Shown here: piece by piece, positions 35,978 to 45,581 of the stretch
Numbering within the stretch: position 1 is the stretch's first letter
Layout of the letters: each line of letters starts with the position of its first letter
Assembly (NCBI GenBank): GCA_001692895.1
Contig: KV748214.1
Location: forward strand, 930,001 to 994,000
DNA: 64,000 nt
Source: Cenococcum geophilum 1.58
Lineage: Eukaryota > Ascomycota > Dothideomycetes > Gloniales > Gloniaceae
Direction of reading: 5' to 3'
Notes under the pieces: generated by a model
Told to the model about the DNA's origin: nothing
What the model saw: only the letters and a program-made list of their open reading frames with translations
Databases searched by the model: none
Position numbers and translations under genes: made by a program

Positions 35978-38699
35978 ATGGTGCAAGTTCACGATCTGAC
36001 GGTTGGGTATGTTTCTGGCATGATTGCGGCCGGCCTTTTTGTAGGTGCGTTCAGTGTTTATGCATCGTACGGAGGACGGCCCAAAAATGGATTTCTCTTT
36101 CCTTAAAATCTCAGCAGCCTCATAGGCACCTTATGGGGGGAAATCCATTTTGGCTCCGTCCTCCGTACTGGCAACGTCGTATGGTCGGCAATTCGCTCTG
36201 ACATGGTTCCAGTTCAGCTACTTATTGCTGTCGCAATACCGTTAGTGCTCGTCGGCCTGCTAAAGGAAAAGAATTCGACAGTCACCGCTTCCGCTGTTAC
36301 ATGGTATGCCAATATAGCGTTTTCCAAAAACCGTCGCACTGATTGTTCTTTAGGTCCGTTATTGGTCGTCTGCTTCATTCATCGTATTGGCCTGCCATCC
36401 TCCAAACAGACTCTGCGACGAATCGGGGGGTCCGCAGTGAGGTTTGGATGCTCTCGTGGCTACAGAGTCTCGCAACCGTTCTTGTCGCAATAACTGGTGT
36501 TGTTACGCCTCTCGGCTTGTATGAGAGCGTAGGTCCTGCGAAAAACCCATCACAACAAGTATTCCACTACCTCCAGGACAGTTCTCCCTTCGGCTATGGG
36601 ACTCTGGCGCGGAACAATCTTCCATGGAGCCGAATTTGTGGATCACTCGTTCGTCTCGGGTGTCCGAATTCACCTAACAATGTAACTATCGTATCCAATG
36701 AAACAGGCGACTACGTGCAGGCGGACTGGTACAGTTCTCACGTTCCTCAGGATGTAATTGATGTGTTTCAGAGTGGATTGTCCACCATGNACAAGACCGT
36801 CTCGAGCGTGTTCGACATTGAATGGAGATACTATACTTTATCGCAGCCTGACGATCAGGATGGAGCCCTTCCGATTGATAACGGCACGGCGTACCCCATT
36901 GGCGCCTACCAACACATCTCAACGATCACGATGGACGACGAGATTCTGCTAGTGGAAGGGCTGATCGTTGATACGAGGGATGGCGGCATCGGCTTTCGAA
37001 ATCATAGCGCCCCTCCGCCGCGAGAGTATGCGAGCACCTGGTCTGAAGACATACTCTTCATCCAACCGCAGACACTGTGTAGATACCAACCTGACTCTAG
37101 ACTTTTCGATACCGGAAACGACATCCGAAGGTACCTCAACAATTGTCAACTTAGTGTTAACGGACCGAGGAGGCTTCTCGAATATCGACCACAAATATCC
37201 CACCTGGGAGATGGGTGATATGCAGGAAAATCCCGATCTTTGGCGTCGCGCATACAAGGCAGCGTTCCTCAATAATGTTTACTNCATGTTCTTTCTGAAC
37301 GTGACTGCACCCGCCAACAAAAGTGTTCCGGGCTCTCACGCATTTGAATACCTCAATTCTTTTGTAGGGAAGGCATTCCCGCTCCAGAGGAATGGCTCTA
37401 GCACGCATTTATTGGCGATAGGAACCAACAAGATCACGACCTCGTCGTTGTGGGGTTATTATCTGGACGGGACAGATAAAGAAAGTTTAGGTAGCAACTC
37501 CACGGCCGAGCCACCGTTATATCCGAACCCCTTTAATATCGGCTTCGAGAATGGTGAGTCTGCTCAATATATGGCTTGGCTATCTTTCGGTTTCTTCTAA
37601 CAATCTTGCAGTTTTCTGTGGACCGGAGGGCATGGACGCCGCAAACATCACAAATTTCGCCACACAGTGCGGACTGCTGTACGGGGCACCTCGACGCCAG
37701 GATGGTACCCAGTCGCTGGTGTCCGAACCCGGTTCCAGCTGGACGATCCCCATGTACTCGTGCGTCTCTGCCGCCAGGGCGTCGATCAAGACCGTCTCCT
37801 TCCGCTTCAACGGCAGCGATGACCTCTCTAGCCTCATAGTGACTAATCTCGTTGAGAAGAACTATCCTAACGAAGACTCCAAGCCAATCTGGGCGGTTGA
37901 GAACACTGGAATGTACCTCCGCGACGTGAACCCATTGTGGGGCCTGGTCAAGCCTGAAAGCCAGGCGGGCTTCAATCTCTCCACCATTCAGAAAGAGTCC
38001 TTCATGCTGCCGGGGTATGTCGTTTTCGGAGAGTTTGTACCCAAGACCTATCAGAACCTCCCTGGGGTGGATTTCTACTGCGACGCCCTCGGAGCCGCCT
38101 ACGACGTAGATGATGAGTCGGACTACTCAGGGCAGTCCAACTATGCTATGTATCGCCTATGGCGGGACCTCTCTCGCACCCCAGCCACGGCAGCCAAAAT
38201 ACTTAATCTTATCTGGACCGACGCCGCGGCGAACGCAGTAGCAGGAACAAGGAACGCCGCAACAAGCAACGGGTCCAAGGCAAAACGCGCAAACGATTCG
38301 GCAAGCAATGATGCAAACACCTGGCCCGTGATTCTCTACCAAAGAGAGATCAGGTATCATCTTCGCTACGCCGTTCCCGCTATTATATTGCTTTTCGTCG
38401 CAGTCTGCATATGCTCCCTAATGCTGTGCTTCATCGTCTTCGGCCGCACCGGGCCGTCTAAAATGCGCAAATACCTTAACAAGACTTCGGTTGGGAGAGT
38501 TCTGGCAGGGCACGTATATAGGTCTGTTGTAGAGGGGGACGGAAGCGTTCACGACGAGCAGTCTTCGAGAAAGTGGGTCGACAGGGTAGGAAGGAAGCAG
38601 GTTGCCGTTGGCGGAACCGTTTCCGAGGCGGCTGAAGGCTATGTTAGAAAGGAACATGTCTCTCCGGAGAAGGCGCAGGCTGAACGCCTTTTGCCATGA
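35978..38699 (+). CDS. Fungal-specific integral membrane protein, large glycosylated loop
   Basis: Function unknown; the architecture is that of a lineage-expanded family of Pezizomycotina membrane proteins. Exons: 35978..36044, 36213..36303, 36354..37553 and 37612..38699, about 815 residues. Helix 1 is GLFVVQLLIAVAIPLVLVGL, assembled exactly by removing intron 1 (36045-36212). Helix 2 is around TVLVAITGVVTPLGLY. Then come about 600 residues with many N-X-S/T sites and cysteines, likely extracytoplasmic, followed by a C-terminal helix (YAVPAIILLFVAVCICSLML) and a basic cytosolic tail. The intron boundaries restore W|SVIG and EN|VFCGPEG. The frame shifts by one base near 37070-37080 (QPQT then CVDTNLTLDF), and two N bases (36790, 37284) lie in exon 3. 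The break may be an assembly error or an early lesion. A MITE sits in intron 1. Confidence 0.7.
36070..36165. mobile_element. 96-bp mariner-type MITE inside intron 1 of the membrane protein gene
   Basis: The ends CGGAGGACGG...CCGTCCTCCG form an imperfect inverted repeat of about 26 bp (CGGAGGACGGCCCAAAAATG on the left) flanked by TA on both sides (36068-36069 and 36166-36167). It has no coding capacity. Removing the element and one TA leaves a 70-base intron with its donor GTGCGT, a GCTCTGACAT branch region and the acceptor TTCCAG untouched. Confidence 0.75.
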
Positions 38700-38859
38700 A
38701 CATTACGTTCCAACCCGAGTGCGCTCTAGACCTCTAATAATTAGATCTTTAATTGGGATACTGCATGCCATGTACATGCGCTGCGTGATTCTTGATATTC
38801 CTGATGCCGTCGGTTTACTTTGAGAAACGAGAATGCCTGCATTGGTATCTCTGGTAGAA
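38700..38859. other. 3' flank of the membrane protein gene
   Basis: Short spacer with no recognised feature before the exchanger relic. Confidence 0.4.
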
Positions 38860-39672
38860 CAGTTATCTCTGATGTTGATTGTCAAGACTCCATGGGCAGC
38901 TTCACATTACCAGCAAACTCACTTTTAGTTTTGGGCATGGCATTATGTAGGCCATATTCGGTATGCGGCGTAGCGGTTGGACAATACTACGACTCAAATT
39001 TTGTTAAGCTTGCTTTGCCTCTGCACTTCCGTGACTTTGCTTGCCACAATAACCTGCAAACTCTCCAGTGGTCAGTCACTTTCTGTAATACTCAACGTTA
39101 TATACTAACCTCCACAAGCTGGCGACGTATTATCCGCGAGAATTTCAAATGCCCTATCGGTTCTGCTGATCTGTACCTACGTCTGCTATTTCTGTTTCCA
39201 GCACTACCATTCATCCGCAAGTATGTCCGTCTCAGCTAGAACGCCCTCACAACGTGCGACGGATGCGGAGGCAGTGACAAGACACAGCAAGACAGTGGAG
39301 ACTGATGACCCAGAACTCACAGTCATTGGCGCAGCAATCGCCATGGTGGTTACCACAACGCTAGTCGCCTTTCATGCATACTTCATTGTGGGAAATATAA
39401 ACTTCCATGCGTTGAAAATGTTCCAAGGGCTGATCGTAATTCCCTTCGTTGGCAATTTAGTGGAGCATTGGACGGCGGTAGTTATGGCTTTCACGGAAAG
39501 CAGACCTTGCGATCGGTATTGCCCTTGGGTCAGCGTGCAAGTTGCCACGCTTGTGCTCCCAATCGTCGTTCTGGTCTCATGGATACCTAGAGTAAAGAGC
39601 TTGTCGCTAGTTCTTGATTACTTTCAGGTCACCTGTTTAGCCGTCACAGGCACGCTCATTAGCGCCAGTAAC
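38860..39672 (+). pseudogene. Vacuolar Ca2+/H+ exchanger (CAX family) relic
   Basis: Decayed member of the Ca2+:cation antiporter family (VCX1-like), which loads Ca2+ into the vacuole using the proton gradient. Fragments in the right order: GSF...NSLLVLGMA (the GS...NLLLVLG helix of the first half) near 38895; NTTTQILLSL in another frame near 38985; ARISNALSVLLICTY then FQHYHSS near 39135-39215; then one longer open frame with ELTVIGAAIAMVVTTTLVAF, the second-half acidic signature GNLVEHWTAVVMAFTE (about 39455-39500), QVATLVLPIVVLVSW and DYFQVTCLAVTGTLI. The first half lies in at least three frames, and the family's N-terminal region and last helices are missing. No RIP-like stop pattern. Its last readable codons run without a stop into a TPR-type relic. 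Confidence 0.7.
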
Positions 39673-39875
39673 CCTGGGTTGGTGTTGTCGATGCAGGGCA
39701 AGTACGAAGAGGCCGAAGTGACGCACCGGTGGGATCTCGAAGTATCTGAGAAGGTTCTTGGGCTAGAGCATCCGGGAACGCTTATTAGATGGCCAGCCTG
39801 GGGTTGATGTACAGGAATCAAGGACCGTAGAATGAGGCTGAAAAGTTAGAGGTACCAGTGATGGAGACGTTCAAT
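39672..39875 (+). pseudogene. TPR repeat relic of the NACHT/NB-ARC-TPR type
   Basis: The translation reads GLVLSMQGKYEEAEVTHRW, then LEVSEKVLGLEHPGTL, then in another frame MASLGLMYRNQG and NEAEKLEVPVMETF. This is the kinesin-light-chain-like TPR unit (EKVLG-EHP-TL) found in long arrays at the C-terminus of fungal NLR-like proteins. About one and a half units remain, with a frame shift and a stop near 39791-39826. No NTPase domain lies nearby, so it is a displaced fragment. Confidence 0.7.
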
Positions 39876-40227
39876 TGACCACGCTCATGCTGAAAGGCTT
39901 GGAATCGAAGAATAGGACAAAGAAATTTTAGTGACTGAATTTGCAGTGACCCAAAGTCCTCGGTGGATTCCTTGGTCTTTAACTGAGAGAAATGGATTTC
40001 ATGGCGCTGCCGTGCAGTGATGATATCGAGACCCCTTACGAGACTTGCTCTTCTTGCCACAGTGGTATCCATTTCGCCTTCGGACATCAACGTATCTGCA
40101 AATTAGAAATTCTGATTTAACATGGAGCCGTGATAACCGTATCTTGAGTTGCTCTTCCCCGTTCTTGTAATAGGGAAGAACCGCCCTAGATAACCGGAAA
40201 AACTCGCCTCCGAACTTAAATTTGCGG
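39876..40227. other. Intergenic sequence before the inverted-repeat unit
   Basis: No gene supportable. Open frames on the minus strand here have no recognised family. Confidence 0.35.
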
Positions 40228-40262
40228 ACATACGTATATCCGAAAGCGGATATCGCTAACCT
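40228..40262. repeat. Left inverted repeat of a putative DNA element
   Basis: GCGGACATACGTATATCCG followed by AAAGCGGATA. It matches the reverse complement of 42003-42032 (GCGGACAAATGTATATCCGC then AAGCGGATA) with about four mismatches. TTAA lies four bases outside this end and three bases outside the other. The inner part is itself a palindrome (ATATCCG...CGGATAT). Confidence 0.5.
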
Positions 40263-40519
40263 TTTTGGTCAAAAGTCAATTCTGGTTTGCGTCCTACTGT
40301 TATCGATAAGAGCTAGCCAATTAAATCAATTAAACAAGGCCATACGCGTTGTTTTGATTCTGGTGTTCTACACGGACCACTTGGTCTTAGCGTGTTAAGG
40401 GATGGTCTAGCGCACGTAGAGCGGTCACCTTTTTCAACGAAATTGATACACCCCCACAACAGCTCTCATCTCAAAAATACCGTCAAATTGATCCACAGAA
40501 CCAGCTCTAGAATCGATAA

Positions 40520-41476
40520 ATGTCTACCCCGTCCGCCCCCGCGATGTTGACTAGAAAGCGCCGCCGAACAGATAATGGGTCAATAATTGAATCGGCCACC
40601 CCCACTACAAACACAATACTAGTTAACCAGCGGACGCCTATACAAACCCCAACTGGGGCATCCGCCGAACGGATATCGCGCCCAGTAACAAAGGAAGAGA
40701 AGGTTAGAGTTGTTGTAGGGCATTTACGGGACTGGCGATGGTCCTTCGGTGACCTCACTTTGGCATGGCTACAGCTTGGTGCTGGTAAAAGACGACGTGC
40801 GAAAAAGAGGAAGGCAAAGGCGCTTATTACTACCCTTTTAGGGGACGAAGAAACTCGTAATGCGATTGGGGAGGCTGCGGATATTCATTCGGAACTAGTT
40901 GATGCGGTCGTAAATATCCTTCGTGAAGAGCTTCGTGATCTTCAGCAGAAGACGGTTATCTTTGGCCCATGGAAGTCAGATCTGGAGTTTGAAGACGTTC
41001 AACTCTCGCAGGGCTATGAGATGATTAGCCAATATGCCCCTCTACTCTGCCAACTGTTGGAAGGATTATCGGCACAATCAAGAAGTGACGGATCGCGAAA
41101 TCCGAACCCAGGGCGGGTTGTTCTTCTTACGTCTATCCTTTCGTTGGGCCGCGCTCGAAGCTCCGCTAACTGTTTTGCTCGGCTTCTTGGTCTTCATCTT
41201 CAAGGCACGGGTGTAAAGAGTCGGGTTCTATCAATGCTTCATGGCCTGGGGCTTATTGACGGATATAAGACGCTTAACCGCCAGAAGGTGGGATTGGCCG
41301 AACGCTCTAAGGAAGGTCACAATACCAGCGGAGCCAGGTCCACCGGAGGGTTCAACGATGACCCAGTTCCAGAACAGCCGGCTGAATTTGGTTTGCAACA
41401 GGATGAACCAAGCACAGAGCCCCATGACGGGAAACGCGCAGGCTCATCAGACCGGGGTGAGGGCGCCGGTGAATGA
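40520..41476 (+). CDS. Protein resembling the N-terminal part of DUF6589 (transposon-associated) proteins
   Basis: 318 codons, intact. The N-terminus is polar and basic (KRRR near residue 12), then comes LRDWRWSFGDLTLAWLQL, an Arg/Lys patch (KRRRAKKRK), a helical middle with LREELRDLQQKT, and a block at about residues 200-255 reading LLTSILSLGRARSSANCFAR, LLGLHLQGTGVKSRV and LHGLGLIDGYKTLNR. That block has the spacing of the conserved segment before the main domain of DUF6589 proteins in fungi (family attribution is my inference). The Ser/Asp/Glu-rich C-terminus ends without that main domain, so the gene is truncated or a derived short form. The unit lies between inverted repeats (40228-40262 and 42003-42037), and its first 180 bases have a decayed copy at 49985-50165, both of which suggest a mobile origin. 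Confidence 0.5.
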   Translation: MSTPSAPAMLTRKRRRTDNGSIIESATPTTNTILVNQRTPIQTPTGASAERISRPVTKEEKVRVVVGHLRDWRWSFGDLTLAWLQLGAGKRRRAKKRKAKALITTLLGDEETRNAIGEAADIHSELVDAVVNILREELRDLQQKTVIFGPWKSDLEFEDVQLSQGYEMISQYAPLLCQLLEGLSAQSRSDGSRNPNPGRVVLLTSILSLGRARSSANCFARLLGLHLQGTGVKSRVLSMLHGLGLIDGYKTLNRQKVGLAERSKEGHNTSGARSTGGFNDDPVPEQPAEFGLQQDEPSTEPHDGKRAGSSDRGEGAGE

Positions 41477-42002
41477 ACCGAAAGAGGGATTCATGAAGAA
41501 GCTCATCAGACTGTTCTGTTGTGTGAGTAGAACCGGCCCGTCGAAGTGGACTGGCAATATTAACAAGTCAGAAAGGTAATCAAGCAATTGGCAACACAGC
41601 ATAACCTCCCTCCAGCGATTATCAGCATACTGGCGCTAACGTTGCCGAAGACTCACCTCCAATCAATGTCCGCTCTTGATGATATTTGTGACTTGGTAGT
41701 CGGCGCGTGATGAGGTGTCAGTGGGTGTTACACACCACAGCGCAGACGCTATATGTCCGCTAGGCTACGATAGGTTCTTTTGGGGTGGCTATTATGAATA
41801 TAATCTAGTATAACGTTGCAACGAGTTAATGTATAAAGCCTAAAAATCTATCGTTGATAGATCTGGCTCTTGCAATCATTTTAAGCCTATACACCTCTAG
41901 ACCTAACGTGGGTGGCTTTAACAATTTTGTCAAAGATTATATGCATCTCCCATACAAATTTAGACGTTCCGCTTAACAAACCCTGCGAAAGTCCCTTAGA
42001 CC
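41477..42002. other. Sequence between the DUF6589-like gene and RRP8
   Basis: No gene recognised. An overlapping plus frame continues to 41579 without known motifs. The RRP8 promoter must lie at the right side, next to the inverted repeat. Confidence 0.35.
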
Positions 42003-42037
42003 GTTTATCCGCTTGCGGATATACATTTGTCCGCTAA
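42003..42037. repeat. Right inverted repeat of the putative DNA element, close to the RRP8 start
   Basis: TATCCGCTTGCGGATATACA then TTTGTCCGC, reverse complement of the left repeat. It contains a perfect palindrome, ATCCGC-TT-GCGGAT, and lies about 70 bases upstream of the RRP8 ATG, so it may also act in that promoter. Confidence 0.5.
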
Positions 42038-42107
42038 TTAAGGTAATTTCTTTCCAGCTCCAAACTCCACCAGCAATACTTGCACTCCACCCTCTCCACT
42101 GCCAAAC

Positions 42108-43751
42108 ATGTTCTCCGTACCCGGCTGGAACGTTTCTACCGCACTGCAAACCCAGACTGACACACCCAATTCCAATACAGCACAGAATGGAGCAGACGAA
42201 CCAGCATCCTCTAAGAAGCGGAAAAGAGGTCATGGCAAGAGCAAGGATGGTGGAGTTAACAGCATTGGCCTGGGTCCTGTAGTGACCAATTTGAATGTGG
42301 CGGAGATGTGGGAGAGGCATATTGAAGGGAAGAAGGTGGAAAAGACGGTGAAGAGCGAGGAGAGGATCGGAAAGAAGAAAAGAAAGAGCAAAGAGAGTAA
42401 AGTGTCCATCAACGAAACCGAGAGCGCAGAACAAGACCCCAAATCCAACAAGCCTCAAGCCTCCTCTCCCACCCCACCAGCCAACCCATCCAAACCCTCC
42501 AAAAAGAAGCCCAAGAAAGACAAAAAGCCCAACCCCCCGACCGCCACCTCCGCCCCGGCCCCGGCTCCTCCCCCCTCCACTGACCCCACCGCAAAACTAA
42601 CCCCCCTCCAACTCTCCATGCGCGCCAAGCTCGCCAGCGCCCGCTTCCGCCACCTCAACGAAACCCTCTACACAACCCCCTCCGCCGCCTCCCTCGCCCT
42701 CTTCCGCTCCAACCCCGAAATGTTCTCCGAATACCACACCGGCTTCGCGCAACAAGTCAGCATATGGCCCGAAAACCCCGTCGACAGCTACATCGCCACC
42801 GTGCTAACCCGCGGCCGGATCCGCGCCCGCGACCCCTGGAAGGAGCGCCGGCGCCAGCAGCGCAAGGGGAAGCCCGCCGCCACCGCCATCACCACCGACA
42901 ACAACCCAACAGCAGCAGCAGCAGCAGCAGCAGCAGTCGCAGCCGCCGGTAATCCCCCCAAACCCCTCCCCCGCGCCCTCAACGACCTCACCACCCTCGC
43001 CGACCTCGGCTGCGGCGCCGCCACCCTCGCCCTCGCCCTGCAGCCGCACCTCCACGCCCTCAACCTCCGCATCCGCTCCTTCGACCTCGCGCAGCCCGCC
43101 GGCCCCGCGGGGCCCCTCGTCACGGTCGCGGACGTCGCGGCGCTGCCGCTTGCGGACGCGAGCGTGGACGTCGCGGTCTTCTGCCTCGCGCTCATGGGGA
43201 CGAATTGGCTGGATTTTGTGGACGAGGCGTGGCGCGTGCTGAGGTGGCGCGGGGAGCTGTGGGTTGCGGAGATTAAGTCGCGGTTTGGGCGTGTGGGCCA
43301 GGGTGGGGGCGGGAAGGGGGTGGTGGGGCATAGTGTTGGGAGTCGGCGGAAGGGCGGGGCGAAGGCGGGGGGGAAGAAGAGGGGCGTGGTGGAGGGGGCG
43401 GAGGGGAGTGAGGATGAGGAGGCGCTGGCGGTGGAGGCGGATGGGGTGGAGGTTGATCGGGCGAGGCGGGAAATGGATGTGTCGGGTTTCGTGGAGGTGT
43501 TGCGAAGGCGGGGGTTTGTGCTTGATGGGGAGGAGAAGAGTGCGGTGGATTTGAGCAATAAGATGTTTGTGAAGATGCAGTTTATCAAGGGTGTGGCGCC
43601 GACGAGAGGCAAGAACGCCAAGGCTGAGGAGGAAGCGAGAGGTGGTGGGATGAAGCATAGGAAACCGCGGTTTGTGGGGAATGTAGAGGACGAGGGGGAC
43701 GTGGGAAATGAGGGGAGTGTGCTGAAGCCTTGCGTCTACAAGCAGAGATAG
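42108..43751 (+). CDS. RRP8: Ribosomal RNA-processing protein 8 (25S rRNA N1-adenine methyltransferase)
   Basis: S-adenosylmethionine-dependent methyltransferase of the nucleolus; yeast Rrp8 methylates A645 in 25S rRNA. 547 residues without introns. Residues 1-160 are a lysine-rich nucleolar-type tail (KKRKRGHGKSK, KKKRKSKESK). The RRP8 core starts at about 163 with TPLQLSMRAKLASARFRHLN, continues with NPEMFSEYHTGF, QVSIWPENPVD, the SAM-binding LADLGCGAATLAL (about 298-310) and VAVFCLALMGTNWLDF, then EAWRVLRWRGELWVAEIKSR, and ends with FVKMQF. It is longer than yeast Rrp8 (392 residues) because of the N-terminal tail, a polyalanine linker from a CAG-type repeat, and a Gly/Lys-rich acidic insertion at about 403-450. 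GC content is very high in the core. The start is the first ATG in a clean context (CCAAACATG). Confidence 0.95.
   Translation: MFSVPGWNVSTALQTQTDTPNSNTAQNGADEPASSKKRKRGHGKSKDGGVNSIGLGPVVTNLNVAEMWERHIEGKKVEKTVKSEERIGKKKRKSKESKVSINETESAEQDPKSNKPQASSPTPPANPSKPSKKKPKKDKKPNPPTATSAPAPAPPPSTDPTAKLTPLQLSMRAKLASARFRHLNETLYTTPSAASLALFRSNPEMFSEYHTGFAQQVSIWPENPVDSYIATVLTRGRIRARDPWKERRRQQRKGKPAATAITTDNNPTAAAAAAAAVAAAGNPPKPLPRALNDLTTLADLGCGAATLALALQPHLHALNLRIRSFDLAQPAGPAGPLVTVADVAALPLADASVDVAVFCLALMGTNWLDFVDEAWRVLRWRGELWVAEIKSRFGRVGQGGGGKGVVGHSVGSRRKGGAKAGGKKRGVVEGAEGSEDEEALAVEADGVEVDRARREMDVSGFVEVLRRRGFVLDGEEKSAVDLSNKMFVKMQFIKGVAPTRGKNAKAEEEARGGGMKHRKPRFVGNVEDEGDVGNEGSVLKPCVYKQR
42909..42944 (+). repeat. 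GCA/CAG trinucleotide repeat in RRP8
   Basis: About nine GCA codons followed by TCGCAGCC encode a run of alanines in the linker just before the SAM-binding motif; likely length-variable between strains. Confidence 0.8.
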
Positions 43752-44115
43752 TAGCTCACGCAGCGATATGCAGACATGGATAAAATCAGAGACTGAAGAT
43801 GCCCCTATTGGCTGGACCGCTAAATCAGTCAATAGGCTTAAAAGATACGAATACACCCTCCTAATGCCTTATTCCATCCCATCTCAGTGCTCCCTATGCA
43901 TGCGTATCATCGTGGTAACTGAACCTATTCCGCCTAACCCATATTCCATGACTGATGCCGATCCGACGTCCCGATCCTATGAGAAAGGAATAAAAACTGG
44001 AAGTCTCATGCTAGAGCCATTGCGCCTGTACCAAAAACACCCGTGATAATCTATGCATGAATGCATCTCTTGTTACCTGCCGTGGAGATGGTTTTGGGGA
44101 ATAGGATTTTTTTCT
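43752..44115. other. Convergent 3' flank between RRP8 and DDI1
   Basis: No gene. Both neighbours are transcribed towards this spacer, so it holds their terminators; no clear signal was identified. Confidence 0.4.
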
Positions 44116-45581
44116 TTATTCATTCATGCTGGAGAAGAGCAGCTCAGCTGCGTATTTTACATTCCCGTTTGTGGCGCAAAGGGCACGGATGGCATCCTCT
44201 CTCGAGAAGCCAAGGTTTTGAAGTTGCTCGATTGAGGCTTGCGGGAAGCTTACTGCAGCCCCTGCAATGGTTGTCTGGGTACCAGGGGTACCAGGGGCTG
44301 CTGGCCCTACTGTTTGACCCGCGCCTTGGAAGTTTGAGCTCGCCGAGCTAGAACCTGCCGCCGATGAACCTGCGGCGGCGGCAGTCCCAGCCGGTCTGAC
44401 AGCGCCGGACTTTGCTCCAATCTCAGTGCCATTGGGGCCGGAAACTGTCGGTTCGTTTAACTCGGCCTCTTCGAGATTTTTCGGAATCTCAGACTCTGGG
44501 AGGAAGGGCACTTCAATACCCTGGAAACAAAGCGCGTTCTTATCCAGGTCGATTTTCGCTTTGTACCGCTTGAGCATGTCGAGGCCGAATAGAAGGTCTA
44601 CGTCTTTGCCCTCCATAACCGTGAAGGCGCACGGCATCAAGGCATCTCCGATTTTGATTTCGGCATGATGAACGCGACCGAGGATTTTCGCCGTCCCGAC
44701 GCCTTTCGCGACGCCAGAGTAGCGGGTATCGATCAGACGCATAATGCCGCAAGCTTCTGCACATGAAGGAGACATAATTGTGGCTTGGGCACCAGAATCA
44801 ACAAAAGCTTTGACAGGGTGGCCGTTCACTTCAGCGTTGATGTAGAGCATGGTGACCCTAGCGAAAACTAAACAGACGATTAGTTTCTGAAACGTGGGGA
44901 TGGTTTTGCGGTTTAATTGGTTTCTCGTCCCGGTATTCTCTCACCTTCGGGATTGTTCTCGTATGCATGCTGCAAGTTCTCAATGACACGATCCTGCCTG
45001 ATCATCTCCTCGATCTTACGCTGGGCCTCGACGTTGAACGGGTCCTCGTTCAGCAGGGCAATCTGGTTCTGGCGCTCGCGCTCGCGCTCGTCCTCCTGCC
45101 GCCGCATGGCCAGAAACAGGTCTCTGAAGCGCGCAGGGTCGTTGAGGGCGCCGGCCAGCTCCGGGTTCTGCTCGTTAAGGCTCGCAATCGCTGCAGGGTC
45201 GCCCAGCACCCGCAGTCGCACAGTTTCCAGCTCCTCTTGATTAACGTCTCCTCGCCGCCGACCGTCCGCACCAGCGGCGTTCCCGGCACGGCCGGTGCCT
45301 CGTCCTCCTTGCCCTTGGGCGCCAGTCCCCGGCTTCCGGATGAGCATGGCCAGCATCTCTCCATCGTTGACTCCGGCCTCTTCCAACGTCTGAGTGTCGG
45401 TGTTGAGCGGTCGGCCGTTGAGGTAGAACTGCTGGGATCGCACGGGGAAGTCGGTCTCGCTCTGCACGAAGCTCTTGAGATCCTTGACTGTCAGGCCCGG
45501 TGGGAGGTCCAGAGTCAGCAGTTCCTGGTCCGAGGGCTCGTTGGGCGCGTTGATTGATATGGTAACGCGTGGCCTGTTCAT
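44116..45581 (-). CDS. DDI1: DNA damage-inducible protein 1 (UBL-protease-UBA ubiquitin receptor)
   Basis: Shuttle factor that carries ubiquitinated clients to the proteasome and can cleave heavily ubiquitinated proteins. Model: complement(join(44116..44867, 44945..45581)), 1389 bases, 462 residues. N-terminal ubiquitin-like domain, residues about 1-77 (RVTISIN, LTVKDLKSFVQSETDFP, QQFYLNGRPL). A helical middle domain with DPARFRDLF and EAQRKIEEMIRQ. A cellular retropepsin-like domain from about 217 (VTMLYINAEVNGHPVKAFVD, with the catalytic triplet D236-S-G). A linker rich in Ala, Ser and Gly. A C-terminal UBA domain (EQLQNLGFSREDAIRALCA). The 77-base intron is fixed by rejoining NPE|VFARVTM, the conserved junction of the family. 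Frame intact. Divergent from the acetyltransferase gene, with 1.6 kb between them. Confidence 0.95.

Noticed and set aside
42455-43856. Long open frames opposite RRP8 on the minus strand
   Set aside because: They mirror the GC-rich RRP8 coding sequence; composition is Arg/Pro-rich noise, while RRP8 has clear family motifs.
44116-44867. Retroviral-type protease in DDI1 as a transposon remnant
   Set aside because: The retropepsin-like fold is the cellular Ddi1 protease domain, in its normal place between the helical domain and UBA.
44426-45557. Plus-strand frames opposite DDI1
   Set aside because: Antisense shadows of a gene with clear UBL, protease and UBA domains.
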